A stretch of 12,875 bases of DNA from Pseudomonadota bacterium (lineage in GTDB: Bacteria > Pseudomonadota > Gammaproteobacteria > Pseudomonadales > Oceanobacteraceae), in the NCBI GenBank assembly GCA_023399105.1, contig JAEWQT010000073.1, positions 1-12,875 of the forward strand, in the 5' to 3' direction. This document shows positions 1-7,706 of the stretch, piece by piece. Within the stretch, counting starts at the first letter, position 1. Each line of letters opens with the position of its first letter. The notes beneath the pieces are model-generated. The model did not search any database. It was given only the letters and a program-made list of their open reading frames with translations, and had not been told where the DNA came from. The position numbers and the translations under genes were made by a program.

Positions 1-1
1 A

Positions 2-697
2 TGGATGCGAGCGCAGGGGTTATCAGATGCTTCAGCGAAAAAGTATCTGTCCAGTGTGCAGGGCGTTATGTCTGAATGGGCGCAAAGTGCAGGTTTGATC
101 GATGGTCCTCTAACGTCTATCTCTGGACTCGCACAATTTCATGTGGTGGCAGAACAGCTGAAGCAATTACCCATCTTTGTTGAGCGCAACAGAATCGGTA
201 ATTCCATGTACAGCAGTGCTTTGAATCGCTTTGCTGATTATTTAAAAGCGGGGTTTGATTCGGATATAGAAGCCGATATTGATGATATTTTCCGACAACC
301 TAATATTAGTGAAACCGAAAAAAGTCGTCTCGTTAAAACTCGCGTAGGACAGGGTGATTTTCGTACCAGGCTGATCGGCTATTGGCAAGGATGCGCGGTG
401 ACGGGCTATCAAGATGTTAGCTTGTTGGTCGCATCGCATATTAAACCTTGGCGTGTGTCTAGCAACGCGGAAAAACTGGATCACTTTAACGGCTTACTTC
501 TTTTACCTACGCTGGATAAAGCGTTCGATGGAGGATTTATTAGCTTTAAAAATAACGGTGATATTGTGCTTTCACCACAGTTATCTCACCCGGATGTGTT
601 GGGCATTCGAGCAGATATGAACATTCGCCTCGCGCAGCAACATCTGGGTTTTTTAGAGTTTCACCGCGACTGTGTTTTTCGCAAGGCACAGTATTAA
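2..697 (+). CDS. HNH endonuclease (5' end outside window)
   Basis: Likely DNA endonuclease of the HNH_2 type found in restriction and defence proteins. The reading frame is open to the window edge. The first ATG is at 5, but a Trp codon precedes it in frame, so the true start probably lies a few residues upstream. Numbering from that ATG (230 aa), the N-terminal ~80 residues form an all-helical region resembling the N-terminal domain of many HNH restriction-type proteins. The C-terminal half carries the nuclease: C130-AVTG, ASH145-IKPW, then N162-GLLL and D171-KAFDGGF. This is the usual order for the family, and the key His and Asn are present. The gene converges on azlD with a 22-bp gap. Sampled 60-base blocks run about 38-52% GC, clearly lower than the neighbours, which suggests lateral acquisition. 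Function as a nuclease is confident; a defence role is inference. Confidence 0.8.
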   Translation, partial: WMRAQGLSDASAKKYLSSVQGVMSEWAQSAGLIDGPLTSISGLAQFHVVAEQLKQLPIFVERNRIGNSMYSSALNRFADYLKAGFDSDIEADIDDIFRQPNISETEKSRLVKTRVGQGDFRTRLIGYWQGCAVTGYQDVSLLVASHIKPWRVSSNAEKLDHFNGLLLLPTLDKAFDGGFISFKNNGDIVLSPQLSHPDVLGIRADMNIRLAQQHLGFLEFHRDCVFRKAQY

Positions 698-719
698 CGT
701 CGTTTAAAGCTCAGGCTCA

Positions 720-1046
720 TTACCCCACCCCCATCTGCACCAGCAGCATATATACAGCCGTCCCTCCGACAATACTGATCAGCGCCTGGCGGAACGCCAG
801 GTGCAGCGCCGTTACCAGCAGCAGGCAGCCCAGTTCGGGCAGAAAATCGAGCGAGAATGCCACGTCGTTTTTAAACGAATAAATCACCAGCAGCACCATA
901 ACGATGGGCGGCAGAAAGCGGCCGAGGTGTTCCAGCAGCGGGTGGTCGGCCACCCGTCCGAGCACCATAAAAGGCAGCGCGCGGGTCAGGAAGGTAACGC
1001 CTGCCAGCAGCGCAATCACACTGCTCAGATACCAGAATTCGTTCAT
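720..1046 (-). CDS. azlD: AzlD family branched-chain amino acid export subunit
   Basis: Small integral membrane subunit (108 aa, typical family length) that partners AzlC to export branched-chain or other amino acids across the inner membrane, as in E. coli YgaZH. The sequence is almost entirely hydrophobic, with about four membrane segments. It has the family's early TRALPF motif near residue 22 and a PP-I-VMVLLV helix in the middle. Its ATG overlaps the azlC stop codon in an ATGA arrangement, so the two are translationally coupled and certainly one operon. The 3' end converges on the HNH gene, with no clear terminator in the 22-bp gap. The substrate cannot be read from sequence. Confidence 0.88.
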   Translation of the reverse strand: MNEFWYLSSVIALLAGVTFLTRALPFMVLGRVADHPLLEHLGRFLPPIVMVLLVIYSFKNDVAFSLDFLPELGCLLLVTALHLAFRQALISIVGGTAVYMLLVQMGVG

Positions 1047-1744
1047 GCTTCAGGCCTCTTATGTGTGCGGCGTGCGGCGTATTGCATCATCAGTACGCTG
1101 AGGCTGAGCAGGATGGCAATCAGCAGCATCTGCTCGCGGCTGATCAGCAGCAATGTGCCGAAGCCAATCAGCAGGGCGGCAATAAAGGGGCGGAAATCGC
1201 GCAGGTGTTTGTATTGCTCGATGGTCAACACCATAAACAGCGCCGGTAATACAAAGGCGATGCCGGCAGTATTAAATTCCAGTTGGCTGCCAAGCCAGGA
1301 GCCAAGGGTGCAGCCAATTATCCAGTACAGCTGGTTCAGCGCAGTAATGCGCAGCTGGAACTGGCCGCGGTCGATATCCGCCGGCAGCGGTGTGGCAGTA
1401 ATCAGCGAGTAGGTTTCATCGGTGAGGCCGAATATCTGATACAGACGGCGCCAGCCACGGTTGGGCATACGGCTGATTAATGACAGGCCGTAAAAAATAT
1501 GGCGCGAGTTAATCAGCAGGGTGGCCACCGCCATTTCGGTCAGCGTTGCCTGATTAGCCAGTAATCCCACCGCCAGAAACTGCCCGGCCCCGGCGTAAAT
1601 AAACAGCCCCATCGCTGTGGCGTACAGCCAGTGGTAATCCAGCTCGCTGAACAGCACGCCGAAGGCCGCGCCTAAGGGCAAATAGCCAAACATCACCGGC
1701 AGCGAGGTGCGCAGTACCAGTGCATTCAGTGGAGAGAGGGACAT
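1043..1744 (-). CDS. azlC: AzlC family branched-chain amino acid exporter, large subunit
   Basis: Inner-membrane permease subunit (233 aa) of the AzlCD/YgaZH family, which exports valine-type amino acids. Family signatures are clear: GYLPLGAAFG near residue 20, an AGAGQFLAVGLL segment near residue 52, and LLINSRHIFYGLSL near residue 76. Several hydrophobic helices follow to the C-terminus, which ends in a basic tail. The start ATG at 1744 gives the family's usual N-terminus, but no good Shine-Dalgarno sequence precedes it. A plausible promoter lies about 33 bp upstream. The gene is divergent from the lipoprotein gene at 1929. No adjacent Lrp-type regulator is visible. Confidence 0.9.
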   Translation of the reverse strand: MSLSPLNALVLRTSLPVMFGYLPLGAAFGVLFSELDYHWLYATAMGLFIYAGAGQFLAVGLLANQATLTEMAVATLLINSRHIFYGLSLISRMPNRGWRRLYQIFGLTDETYSLITATPLPADIDRGQFQLRITALNQLYWIIGCTLGSWLGSQLEFNTAGIAFVLPALFMVLTIEQYKHLRDFRPFIAALLIGFGTLLLISREQMLLIAILLSLSVLMMQYAARRTHKRPEA

Positions 1745-1776
1745 AAACAGAACAGGGGTTAAATAAGCAGGGCGGC

Positions 1777-1805
1777 AGTGTAAGCATTGTGATGATGGGC
1801 CACAA
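1777..1805 (-). promoter_or_regulatory. Possible sigma70 promoter of azlCD
   Basis: On the minus strand, a -35-like TTGTGG (1805-1800) is separated by exactly 17 bp from a -10-like TACACT (1782-1777), about 33 bp before the azlC ATG. The -10 matches the consensus at four of six positions and the -35 at three of six. The assignment rests on position and spacing only. Confidence 0.35.
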
Positions 1806-1855
1806 GCACAGTGGCGCCGCCGTTATGTTGCACGGCAGATGGTGGAGAACAGAGA

Positions 1856-1874
1856 GCGGCGTTAGAATCGCCGC
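1856..1874. other. Inverted repeat around a TAGAAT -10-like hexamer
   Basis: GCGGCG (1856-1861) and CGCCGC (1869-1874) form a perfect 6-bp inverted repeat with a 7-bp centre that holds TAGAAT (1863-1868), a five-of-six match to a -10 hexamer. It lies about 60 bp before the lipoprotein start. No good -35 is present at 17 bp (TGGTGG). It may be a promoter with an operator over it, or chance. Confidence 0.25.
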
Positions 1875-1928
1875 CGGGCCTTCCAAATACGGCCTGAATC
1901 ATCACCACGTGTTCTTAAGGATGAAGCA

Positions 1929-2798
1929 ATGAGATTGATAACAATATGTTTGTTGGCGCTATTGGTTGCCTGTGGTCAGGATCAGACCGCCGGTGAAACA
2001 GGTGCAAAAACAACTGATACTGCACCTGCCACTGAAGCCGAATTCAGCCCGGCTGATCAGCAGGAAAAATGGAAAGCCGATACCGCCATGTACCTGTATC
2101 AGACGCTGGCCAAATACAACTTTGATTACGCCGCCAAACATTACGTCAGTGACCCGGATGCTGTATTGGCCCTGAAAGACGGCTGGAGCTTAAAGGCGGA
2201 CAGTTTCCGGGTGAAGGCTGTGAATGATGACGGCGTGGTGATGGGTTTTTCGGCGTTCTGTTATCCGGAGCGCGATGTTCAGGTTTATATGGTTGCCCGT
2301 GATCAGCGTTATTACGTGGAATTCGGTCGTACCCTGCGCGAAGACATTCGCCAATTAGCGTTACAGCCGCCGCAGCCTTTGCGTCAGTATTGTTATGACT
2401 TTAAAGACCAGCCGTTGCAGGGCAGCATTATGGGGACGCCGTGGCAGGCTGACCGGGTTGAAATATCCAGCATGCAATTTGCCAGTGGTCCGCGCAAAAG
2501 CATTGATATTGTCAGCCGCGACTGCAGTGCTTACCCCGACTGTAAATACATCGATGAGCCAGGCGGCTCAGGCTTTGTGGTCGGCGTCAGCAGCCTCGAC
2601 CTGAGCGGCAGCGGTGGTAATCTGGGCAATCGCGAATACGTGAATATTGCCTACCCCAATATGCAGAGCCTGAATCTGCGCAATGGCTGTTACCGGGTGA
2701 CTCATCTGGAAAATGGCAACATCCGGCTCGAACTGGCCGTTAGCGGTGAGGAATCGGTTGAGCTTAACGGTGCGGTGGAATTCCGCCTGCCGCAGTAA
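1929..2798 (+). CDS. Uncharacterised lipoprotein
   Basis: Predicted lipoprotein of 289 aa; I do not recognise the family. The N-terminus is a classic type II signal peptide: MRLITICLL, then lipobox L-V-A-C with the lipidated Cys at 15. Gly at +2 predicts Lol sorting to the outer membrane. A low-complexity Thr/Ala/Glu linker (about residues 17-42) leads into a globular domain with several cysteines: FCYPERD, QYCYDF, RDCSAYPDCKY and NGCYRV. These could form disulfides in the periplasm. A TAAGGA Shine-Dalgarno sequence (1916-1921) sits 7 nt before the ATG and fixes the start. The gene is divergent from azlC. The downstream RNase J-type gene starts 58 bp later on the same strand, so co-transcription is possible. 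Confidence 0.75.
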   Translation: MRLITICLLALLVACGQDQTAGETGAKTTDTAPATEAEFSPADQQEKWKADTAMYLYQTLAKYNFDYAAKHYVSDPDAVLALKDGWSLKADSFRVKAVNDDGVVMGFSAFCYPERDVQVYMVARDQRYYVEFGRTLREDIRQLALQPPQPLRQYCYDFKDQPLQGSIMGTPWQADRVEISSMQFASGPRKSIDIVSRDCSAYPDCKYIDEPGGSGFVVGVSSLDLSGSGGNLGNREYVNIAYPNMQSLNLRNGCYRVTHLENGNIRLELAVSGEESVELNGAVEFRLPQ

Positions 2799-2856
2799 AC
2801 GGCAACATTACCCAGCACAGCATTTAAAAAATATTCGCCACACAACCGGACTAACC

Positions 2857-4239
2857 ATGACTCCTTCTGAGCGAGATCTGTTTTTTCTGCCGTTAGGCGG
2901 CACCGGCGAGATCGGCATGAACATGAATCTATATGGCCACGACGATCAGTGGCTGATGGTGGACTGTGGTGTGACCTTCCCGCGCCCTGGTCGCATCGTG
3001 GCCGATGGCTCGGTGCACCGGGCCGGCGAGCCGGACATTCAGATGGCCGATCCGGATTTTATCGTCCGCCACCGTGACCAGCTGGCCGGGCTGATTATTA
3101 CCCACGCTCACGAAGATCATATCGGTGCTGTGCCTTACCTGTGGGCTAAGTTACGTTGCCCGGTGTATTGCACGCGCTTTACCGCCGAAGTGCTGAAAAA
3201 GAAACTGGTCGAACAGGGTTTGCTGCACCGGGTAAATATCATCGTGCCCGAGACCGGCGAGCGTGTGCAGATTGGCCCGTTTAATGTGCAGTGGCTGGCG
3301 CTGACCCATTCGGTGCCTGACCCCAACGCGCTGATGATCCGCACTCCGGCGGGCAATATTTTCCACACCGGCGACTGGAAGCTCGACCCCGAGCCGATGG
3401 TCGGGCATGGCTACCGGCAAGAGACTTTTACCCAGCTCGCTGCTGAAGGCGTGCGCGCCATGGTGTGTGATTCCACCAACGCCACGGTGAATGGTCACTC
3501 CGCTTCCGAAGGCGAGCTGTACGAGGGCCTGCGCCATTACATCGAAACCGCGCCAGGGCGGGTGATCGTCACCTGTTTCGGCAGCAACATCGCCCGTCTG
3601 TTAACCCTGTCGCACATCGCCGACGATACCGGCCGTTATATGGGCCTGTATGGTCGTTCAATGGTGACCATGTTCCAGTGCGCCAAACGCGCCGGCGTCT
3701 GGCCCTACAGTGCCGGCACCGTGGACACCGGGCACCTGGGGTATTTACCGCGCCATGAAGTGCTGGCCGTAGCCACCGGCAGCCAGGGCGAGCCGCGCAC
3801 AGCGTTGCGGCGGCTCGCAACTGGTACCCATCCCGATTTCGATCTGGAACCCGGTGACCGGGTGATCTTCAGCGCCCGCGCCATTCCGGGCAACGAAGAC
3901 GCCATTGCCGGGCTGATCCGGCAGCTGGAAAGCCGCGGCGTGGAAGTGATTACCGCCGAAATGGCGATTAAGCCCATTCATGCCTCCGGCCATCCGGCGC
4001 AGCAGGAACTGGAAACCCTGTACCGTTGGGTACAGCCGCAGATAGCCATTCCGGTACACGGCGAAGCCGTGCACATGCAGGCCCATGCGGAACTGGCGAA
4101 AGCCTGTGGTGTGCCGCGCACCCTGACTGGACGTAACGGCGATCTGTTCATGCTCAGTAATACTCCCGGCATTCAGCGCCAGAAAGTACAGACCGGCCGG
4201 CTGGGTTGGGAAAAGGGCAAACTGATACGGGTTGTCTGA
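2857..4239 (+). CDS. Ribonuclease J-type metallo-beta-lactamase/beta-CASP protein (short form)
   Basis: Predicted zinc-dependent RNase of the RNase J/beta-CASP family, acting on RNA in the cytoplasm. The 460-aa protein starts LFFLPLGGTGEIGMN, the family's N-terminal signature. The zinc-binding HAHEDH motif is at residues 83-88, HTGDWK at 170-175 (D173), CDSTNA near 205, SARAIPGNED near 345, the beta-CASP HASGH at 375-379, and the last conserved His in IPVHGE at 401. All expected metal and RNA-path residues appear present. It is shorter than Bacillus RNase J (about 555 aa), apparently lacking the separate C-terminal domain. The frame is open back to 2713, but that part overlaps the lipoprotein gene, so I take the ATG at 2857, although its Shine-Dalgarno sequence is weak. 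A general beta-CASP hydrolase is the alternative. Confidence 0.82.
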   Translation: MTPSERDLFFLPLGGTGEIGMNMNLYGHDDQWLMVDCGVTFPRPGRIVADGSVHRAGEPDIQMADPDFIVRHRDQLAGLIITHAHEDHIGAVPYLWAKLRCPVYCTRFTAEVLKKKLVEQGLLHRVNIIVPETGERVQIGPFNVQWLALTHSVPDPNALMIRTPAGNIFHTGDWKLDPEPMVGHGYRQETFTQLAAEGVRAMVCDSTNATVNGHSASEGELYEGLRHYIETAPGRVIVTCFGSNIARLLTLSHIADDTGRYMGLYGRSMVTMFQCAKRAGVWPYSAGTVDTGHLGYLPRHEVLAVATGSQGEPRTALRRLATGTHPDFDLEPGDRVIFSARAIPGNEDAIAGLIRQLESRGVEVITAEMAIKPIHASGHPAQQELETLYRWVQPQIAIPVHGEAVHMQAHAELAKACGVPRTLTGRNGDLFMLSNTPGIQRQKVQTGRLGWEKGKLIRVV

Positions 4240-4348
4240 TTGGTTCGACAGAATCGAAGGTTAGCTTCAGTTTTTTGCGATTTTATTCAGGTGTTTACTG
4301 CAGCAGAATGGCCACATTCCTCGTTAACCCTGTTTATCGGAGCACAAC
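4240..4348. other. Intergenic region with weak hairpins and a T-tract
   Basis: Two short mutually exclusive inverted repeats lie just after the RNase J-type gene: TTCGA (4244-4248) with TCGAA (4254-4258), and GAAG (4256-4259) with CTTC (4265-4268). Six T residues follow at 4271-4276. This could be a weak intrinsic terminator. The region must also hold the azoR promoter, but I see no convincing -35/-10 pair. Confidence 0.25.
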
Positions 4349-4945
4349 ATGAGCACTCTTCTGTACGTTAAAGGCAGCATCTTTGGTGATAACGGTCAGT
4401 CCAGCCAGCTGGCGGCAAAATTTATCAGCAACTGGCAGCAGAAAAACCCGAACGGCACTGTGGTGGTGCGTGATCTGGCCACCGACGTACCGCCGTATCT
4501 GGATGCCGCCGTGGTGGGTGCTTTCTTTACCCCGGCTGATGATCGCAATGATGAGCAAAAAGCCGTGGTGGCTTACTCCGACGCGCTGATCGAGGAAATC
4601 AGCAGCGCCGATGAAGTGCTGATCGGTATGCCGATGTACAACTTCACCGTGCCGGCGCAGATGAAGTCTTACCTTGACCAGCTGTGCCGCGCCGGGGTGA
4701 CCTTCAAATACACCGAAACCGGCCCCGGGGGCCTGCTGGCCAACAAGCCGGTGACCATCATCACCGCCCGTGGCGGCAACTACAAAGGTACCGCGCTGGA
4801 TACCCAGACTCCGTTTATCAAAACCATTCTGGGCTTTATCGGCCTGACCGATGTGCGCATGATTCACGCCGAAGGCCTGAACATGGGCGACGACGCCAAG
4901 GCACAGGCGCTGGCGGTGGCGAGCGAAGAAATCGCGGCGCTGTAA
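4349..4945 (+). CDS. azoR: FMN-dependent NADH-azoreductase
   Basis: Cytoplasmic flavodoxin-fold quinone/azo reductase (198 aa, the usual family length) that uses FMN and NADH for two-electron reduction of quinones and azo compounds. Visible signatures are the N-terminal phosphate-binding stretch (GSIFGDNGQSSQLA), the FMN-binding MPMYNFTVPAQMKSYLDQ, a substrate-pocket segment GVTFKYTETGPGGLL, and TARGGNY. The end, GLTDVRMIHAEGLN, is also typical. A GGAG Shine-Dalgarno sequence (4339-4342) lies 6 nt before the ATG. The gene appears monocistronic, with a strong terminator about 35 bp after the stop. E. coli AzoR (formerly AcpD) is the model; the physiological substrate here is unknown. Confidence 0.93.
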   Translation: MSTLLYVKGSIFGDNGQSSQLAAKFISNWQQKNPNGTVVVRDLATDVPPYLDAAVVGAFFTPADDRNDEQKAVVAYSDALIEEISSADEVLIGMPMYNFTVPAQMKSYLDQLCRAGVTFKYTETGPGGLLANKPVTIITARGGNYKGTALDTQTPFIKTILGFIGLTDVRMIHAEGLNMGDDAKAQALAVASEEIAAL

Positions 4946-4978
4946 GCACCACCGTCATACGGCACCGCTGCAAGACTT

Positions 4979-5010
4979 AACTGGCCGGGTTCCCGGCCAG
5001 TTTCTTTTCT
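4979..5010 (+). terminator. Intrinsic terminator of azoR
   Basis: A near-perfect hairpin: AACTGGCCGGG pairs with CCCGGCCAGTT around a tiny TT centre (in practice a GTTC-type loop closing an 8-10 bp GC-rich stem). It is followed by TCTTTTCT. It sits about 35 bp after the azoR stop and reads correctly for plus-strand transcription. Confidence 0.9.
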
Positions 5011-5027
5011 GCCCCATGCGATTGCAG

Positions 5028-5063
5028 GTTATCCAGAGATTCTGTGGATAACTTTCTGGATAA
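5028..5063. promoter_or_regulatory. Cluster of three DnaA-box-like sites
   Basis: Within 36 bp lie TTATCCAGA on the plus strand (5029-5037), a perfect TTATCCACA on the minus strand (5043-5051) and TTATCCAGA on the minus strand (5055-5063). The first two form a 12-bp-armed inverted repeat (5028-5039 with 5041-5052, one mismatch). TTATCCACA is the canonical high-affinity DnaA site; the two others differ at one base. Confidence 0.55.
5043..5055 (+). repeat. 13-bp direct repeat, copy 1
   Basis: TGTGGATAACTTT is repeated exactly at 5262-5274, 219 bp downstream. Both copies contain the perfect DnaA box, and loose similarity continues for some bases further. Confidence 0.7.
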
Positions 5064-5261
5064 GGTTGGGGTAACTGCTGTCAGCCCCGACTGTGCAGTG
5101 TTTCTGCTCAAATCGGTGAAAATTTAAACGATCGTATGAAAAGCCGTCAGATTCAGCAGTGGCGCTGTTTTTCAAGAAATTTTTCTGAATAAAATCAGTA
5201 GGCTGAAGCCTGTTGCTGTGTTATGGCGCTAATAAATGCGCGTAATGCATTGATTTTATTT

Positions 5262-5274
5262 TGTGGATAACTTT
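5262..5274 (+). repeat. 13-bp direct repeat, copy 2
   Basis: Exact second copy of TGTGGATAACTTT; see the first copy at 5043-5055. Confidence 0.7.
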
Positions 5275-5315
5275 GTTGGTAACATCTGGATGGTGAGCGG
5301 ATAAGTCGGGGATAA
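5262..5315. promoter_or_regulatory. Second DnaA box and degenerate copies
   Basis: A perfect TTATCCACA on the minus strand (5262-5270) is followed by weaker same-orientation relatives, TTATCCGCT (5296-5304) and TTATCCCCG (5307-5315). The first shares a longer 13-bp sequence with the upstream cluster. Confidence 0.45.
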
Positions 5316-5355
5316 CCGGCAAAATCCCCGCCAATACGGCCGCGGCGGGCTTTGC

Positions 5356-5384
5356 TTCACCCACACCGGCATTTTTGCGATAAT
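5356..5384 (+). promoter_or_regulatory. Sigma70 promoter of argS
   Basis: TTCACC (5356-5361, four of six matches to the -35) is separated by 17 bp from GATAAT (5379-5384, five of six matches to the -10). A TG at 5376-5377 makes an extended -10. Transcription would start near 5391, about 40 nt before the argS ATG. Confidence 0.7.
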
Positions 5385-5431
5385 CCTGCCCCTTTCCAAT
5401 TCCGCTTACCCGATCAGGTCCGATTGCCCTT

Positions 5432-7117
5432 ATGAAACCGCAAATCGCCGAGCTTTTGTCTGCTGCCGTTACTTCGCTGAAAACTCAGGGCACCCTGCCT
5501 GCCGAGCTGGAGCCCCGTATCCAGATCGAAAACACCCGCGACAAAGCCCACGGTGATCTGGCCACCAACCTGGCCATGATGCTGGCCAAGCCGGCGGGTA
5601 AAAATCCGCGTGAACTGGCGCAGCTGCTGGTGGACTCGTTGCCGGAGAATAACCTGGTGGCCAAGGTGGAAATCGCCGGCCCCGGTTTTATTAACTTCTA
5701 TCTGAGCGAGGCTTCCACCGCGAGCCTGGTGCAGGCAGTACTGGAGCAACGGGAACAATACGGCCGCAACAACGACGGCGCCGGCCGCAAAGTGCAGGTG
5801 GAATTCGTCTCCGCCAACCCGACCGGGCCGCTGCACATTGGTCACGGCCGTGGTGCGGCGGTGGGCGACTGTATCTGTCGTCTGCTGGAAGCCACCGGTT
5901 GGGACGTAACCCGTGAATTTTATTACAACGATGCCGGCGCGCAGATTAACAATCTGGCGCTGTCGGTACAGGCGCGCTGCAAAGGTCTGACCCCGGACGA
6001 CGCCAGCTGGCCGGAAGATGGCTACCGCGGCGATTACATCGTTGAGCTGGCCAACAGCTATATGAATGGCGATACGGTTGAGTCTGCCGACCAGAGCTAC
6101 ACCGGAGCCAAAGACGCCGACGATCTGGACGCTATCCGGCATTTCGCCGTGGCCTATCTGCGGCGTGAGCAGGACCTGGATCTGAAAGCCTTCGCCGTCG
6201 ATTTTGATGTCTATTTCCTCGAATCCTCGCTGTACAGCGATGGCAAAGTGGAAAACGCTGTTCAGCGCCTGATCGCCAACGGTTACACCTATGAAGAGGG
6301 TGGCGCGCTGTGGCTGCGCACCACCGATTTCGGTGACGACAAAGACCGCGTGATGCGCAAAACCGATGGCGGCTACACCTATTTCGTACCGGACGTGGCC
6401 TATCACCTGGACAAATGGCAGCGTGGTTTCACCCGAGTGGTGAACGAGCAGGGCGCTGACCATCACAGCACCATAACCCGTGTGCGCGCGGGTCTGCAGG
6501 CGCTGAATGCCGGTATTCCGCAAGGCTGGCCAGACTACGTGCTGCACCAGATGGTGACCGTGATGCGTGGCGGGGAAGAGGTAAAAATCTCCAAGCGTGC
6601 CGGCAGCTACGTGACCCTGCGCGATCTCATCGACGAAGTGGGCCGTGATGCTACCCGTTACTTCCTGGCCGCGCGTAAAGCCGACAGTCAGTTAACCTTC
6701 GATATCGACCTGGCGCGCTCGCAGTCGTCCGATAACCCGGTGTACTACATCCAGTATGCCCATGCCCGCGTGTGCTCGATTTTCCGCAAGCTGGCTGAAG
6801 CCGGTCAGAGCTGGAACGTGGCAACCGGCCTGGCGTCCCTGAGCGCGCTGGAGCTGGAAACCGAAAAAGAACTGATCGTGAAACTGGGTCGTTTCCCAGA
6901 AGTGGTGAGCAACGCCGCCAACAACAACGAACCGCACATGGTGGCGACCTATCTGCGTGAGCTGGCCGGTGATTTCCACGCCTGGTACAACGCCGAGAAA
7001 ACCCTGGTCGATGATGAAGCCCTGCGCAATGGCCGTCTGGCGCTGGCCGCCGCCGTGCGCCAGGTGATTGCCAATGGTTTGGGCTTGTTGGGCGTTTCCG
7101 CTCCGGAAGAAATGTAA
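5432..7117 (+). CDS. argS: Arginyl-tRNA synthetase
   Basis: Class I aminoacyl-tRNA synthetase (561 aa, normal length) that charges tRNA-Arg in the cytoplasm; essential. Domains in order: N-terminal Add1 domain recognising the tRNA elbow (about 1-110, with [14 protein letters not shown]), catalytic Rossmann fold with the HIGH signature intact (H135-I-G-H138 in [20 protein letters not shown]), the KMSKS-equivalent loop K385-ISKR, and the C-terminal DALR anticodon-binding domain starting near [12 protein letters not shown]. The C-terminus ([13 protein letters not shown]) is complete. The ATG at 5432 gives the expected N-terminus; the Shine-Dalgarno sequence is weak, with only AGG 13 nt upstream. 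The SPOR gene follows after 35 bp, probably in the same transcript. Confidence 0.97.
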   Translation: MKPQIAELLSAAVTSLKTQGTLPAELEPRIQIENTRDKAHGDLATNLAMMLAKPAGKNPRELAQLLVDSLPENNLVAKVEIAGPGFINFYLSEASTASLVQAVLEQREQYGRNNDGAGRKVQVEFVSANPTGPLHIGHGRGAAVGDCICRLLEATGWDVTREFYYNDAGAQINNLALSVQARCKGLTPDDASWPEDGYRGDYIVELANSYMNGDTVESADQSYTGAKDADDLDAIRHFAVAYLRREQDLDLKAFAVDFDVYFLESSLYSDGKVENAVQRLIANGYTYEEGGALWLRTTDFGDDKDRVMRKTDGGYTYFVPDVAYHLDKWQRGFTRVVNEQGADHHSTITRVRAGLQALNAGIPQGWPDYVLHQMVTVMRGGEEVKISKRAGSYVTLRDLIDEVGRDATRYFLAARKADSQLTFDIDLARSQSSDNPVYYIQYAHARVCSIFRKLAEAGQSWNVATGLASLSALELETEKELIVKLGRFPEVVSNAANNNEPHMVATYLRELAGDFHAWYNAEKTLVDDEALRNGRLALAAAVRQVIANGLGLLGVSAPEEM

Positions 7118-7152
7118 ACCGTCACGTTCAGCACAGGATTAACGGAACCGAT

Positions 7153-7683
7153 ATGGCCGATAACAACAGCAGTATTCCCCGTTGGGTGTGGGTGGTTACG
7201 CCCACGCTCGCGGTGGCTTTTCTGGGGTTTATTCTCTACATCTCCACCATTCCCGCCAGCAATGAGCTGGAGGCGGTGAAAGGCGAGGCCCGTAAAGCGT
7301 TGCAGCAGGGGCAGGAGAAGCTGAAAGAATCGGCCAAAGACACACCGAAACCGGATTACGACTTCTACAAATTGCTGGAAAACCAGACCGTCGAAGTGCC
7401 TAAAGTGGATGCTTACAAGTCCACACCGAAAGACGATGTAAAGTACGAGTACCGCCTGCAGGCCGGTTCGTTCCGCTCGCTCGATGATGCCGAACGCCTG
7501 CGCGCCAGTTTGTTGCTGGAAGGCATGCCGGCTTACCGCCAGGAAAGCAGCGTTAATGGCAGCACCTGGCACCGGGTGTTTGTTGGCCCCTTCACTGACC
7601 GCTCGCGGCTGAATAAAGCCCACGACCAGCTGGTGGCGCGCAGCATCAGCCCGCTGGAATTGCGTGAGGTGGTGAAAAAATAA
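7153..7683 (+). CDS. SPOR domain-containing membrane protein (FtsN-like)
   Basis: Single-pass inner-membrane protein of 176 aa with a short cytoplasmic N-terminus, a membrane helix at about residues 11-31, a charged periplasmic linker rich in Lys/Glu/Ala (38-95), and a C-terminal SPOR domain (about 97-174: YRLQAGSFRSLDDAERLRA ... VFVGPF). SPOR domains bind denuded peptidoglycan glycan at division septa. The gene following argS in Pseudomonas encodes the same kind of protein and is often labelled cell-division protein, but it is shorter than E. coli FtsN and lacks its recognisable essential segment. An ACGGA Shine-Dalgarno sequence (7142-7146) lies 6 nt before the ATG. It converges on apbE with only 23 bp between the stops. 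Confidence 0.88.
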   Translation: MADNNSSIPRWVWVVTPTLAVAFLGFILYISTIPASNELEAVKGEARKALQQGQEKLKESAKDTPKPDYDFYKLLENQTVEVPKVDAYKSTPKDDVKYEYRLQAGSFRSLDDAERLRASLLLEGMPAYRQESSVNGSTWHRVFVGPFTDRSRLNKAHDQLVARSISPLELREVVKK

Positions 7684-7706
7684 GCGTTGCTGACAATACG
7701 CGCTGC

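Larger units (their letters stand above)
5011..5431. other. Gene-free region between azoR terminator and argS
   Basis: I find no credible coding sequence here. The stretch holds DnaA-box-like sequences at both ends, AT-rich tracts between them (for example 5168-5197 and 5250-5263), a small hairpin GCGC-N8-GCGC (5226-5241), and a good promoter just before argS. Confidence 0.6.

Noticed and set aside
801..1412. 203-aa plus-strand frame opposite azlCD
   Set aside because: Antisense to two well-recognised coupled genes; low-complexity Gln/Arg-rich product.
5028..5315. Main chromosomal origin of replication
   Set aside because: There is no dnaA, rpmH, gidA or parAB nearby, and only four good boxes. 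DnaA titration or regulation is more likely, so I did not annotate oriC.
5414..6547. Long 377-aa open frame on the minus strand opposite argS
   Set aside because: It is the antisense shadow of a certain argS gene in GC-rich DNA. Its composition (rich in Arg, Gln, His, Val) matches no family, and it has no supporting start context.
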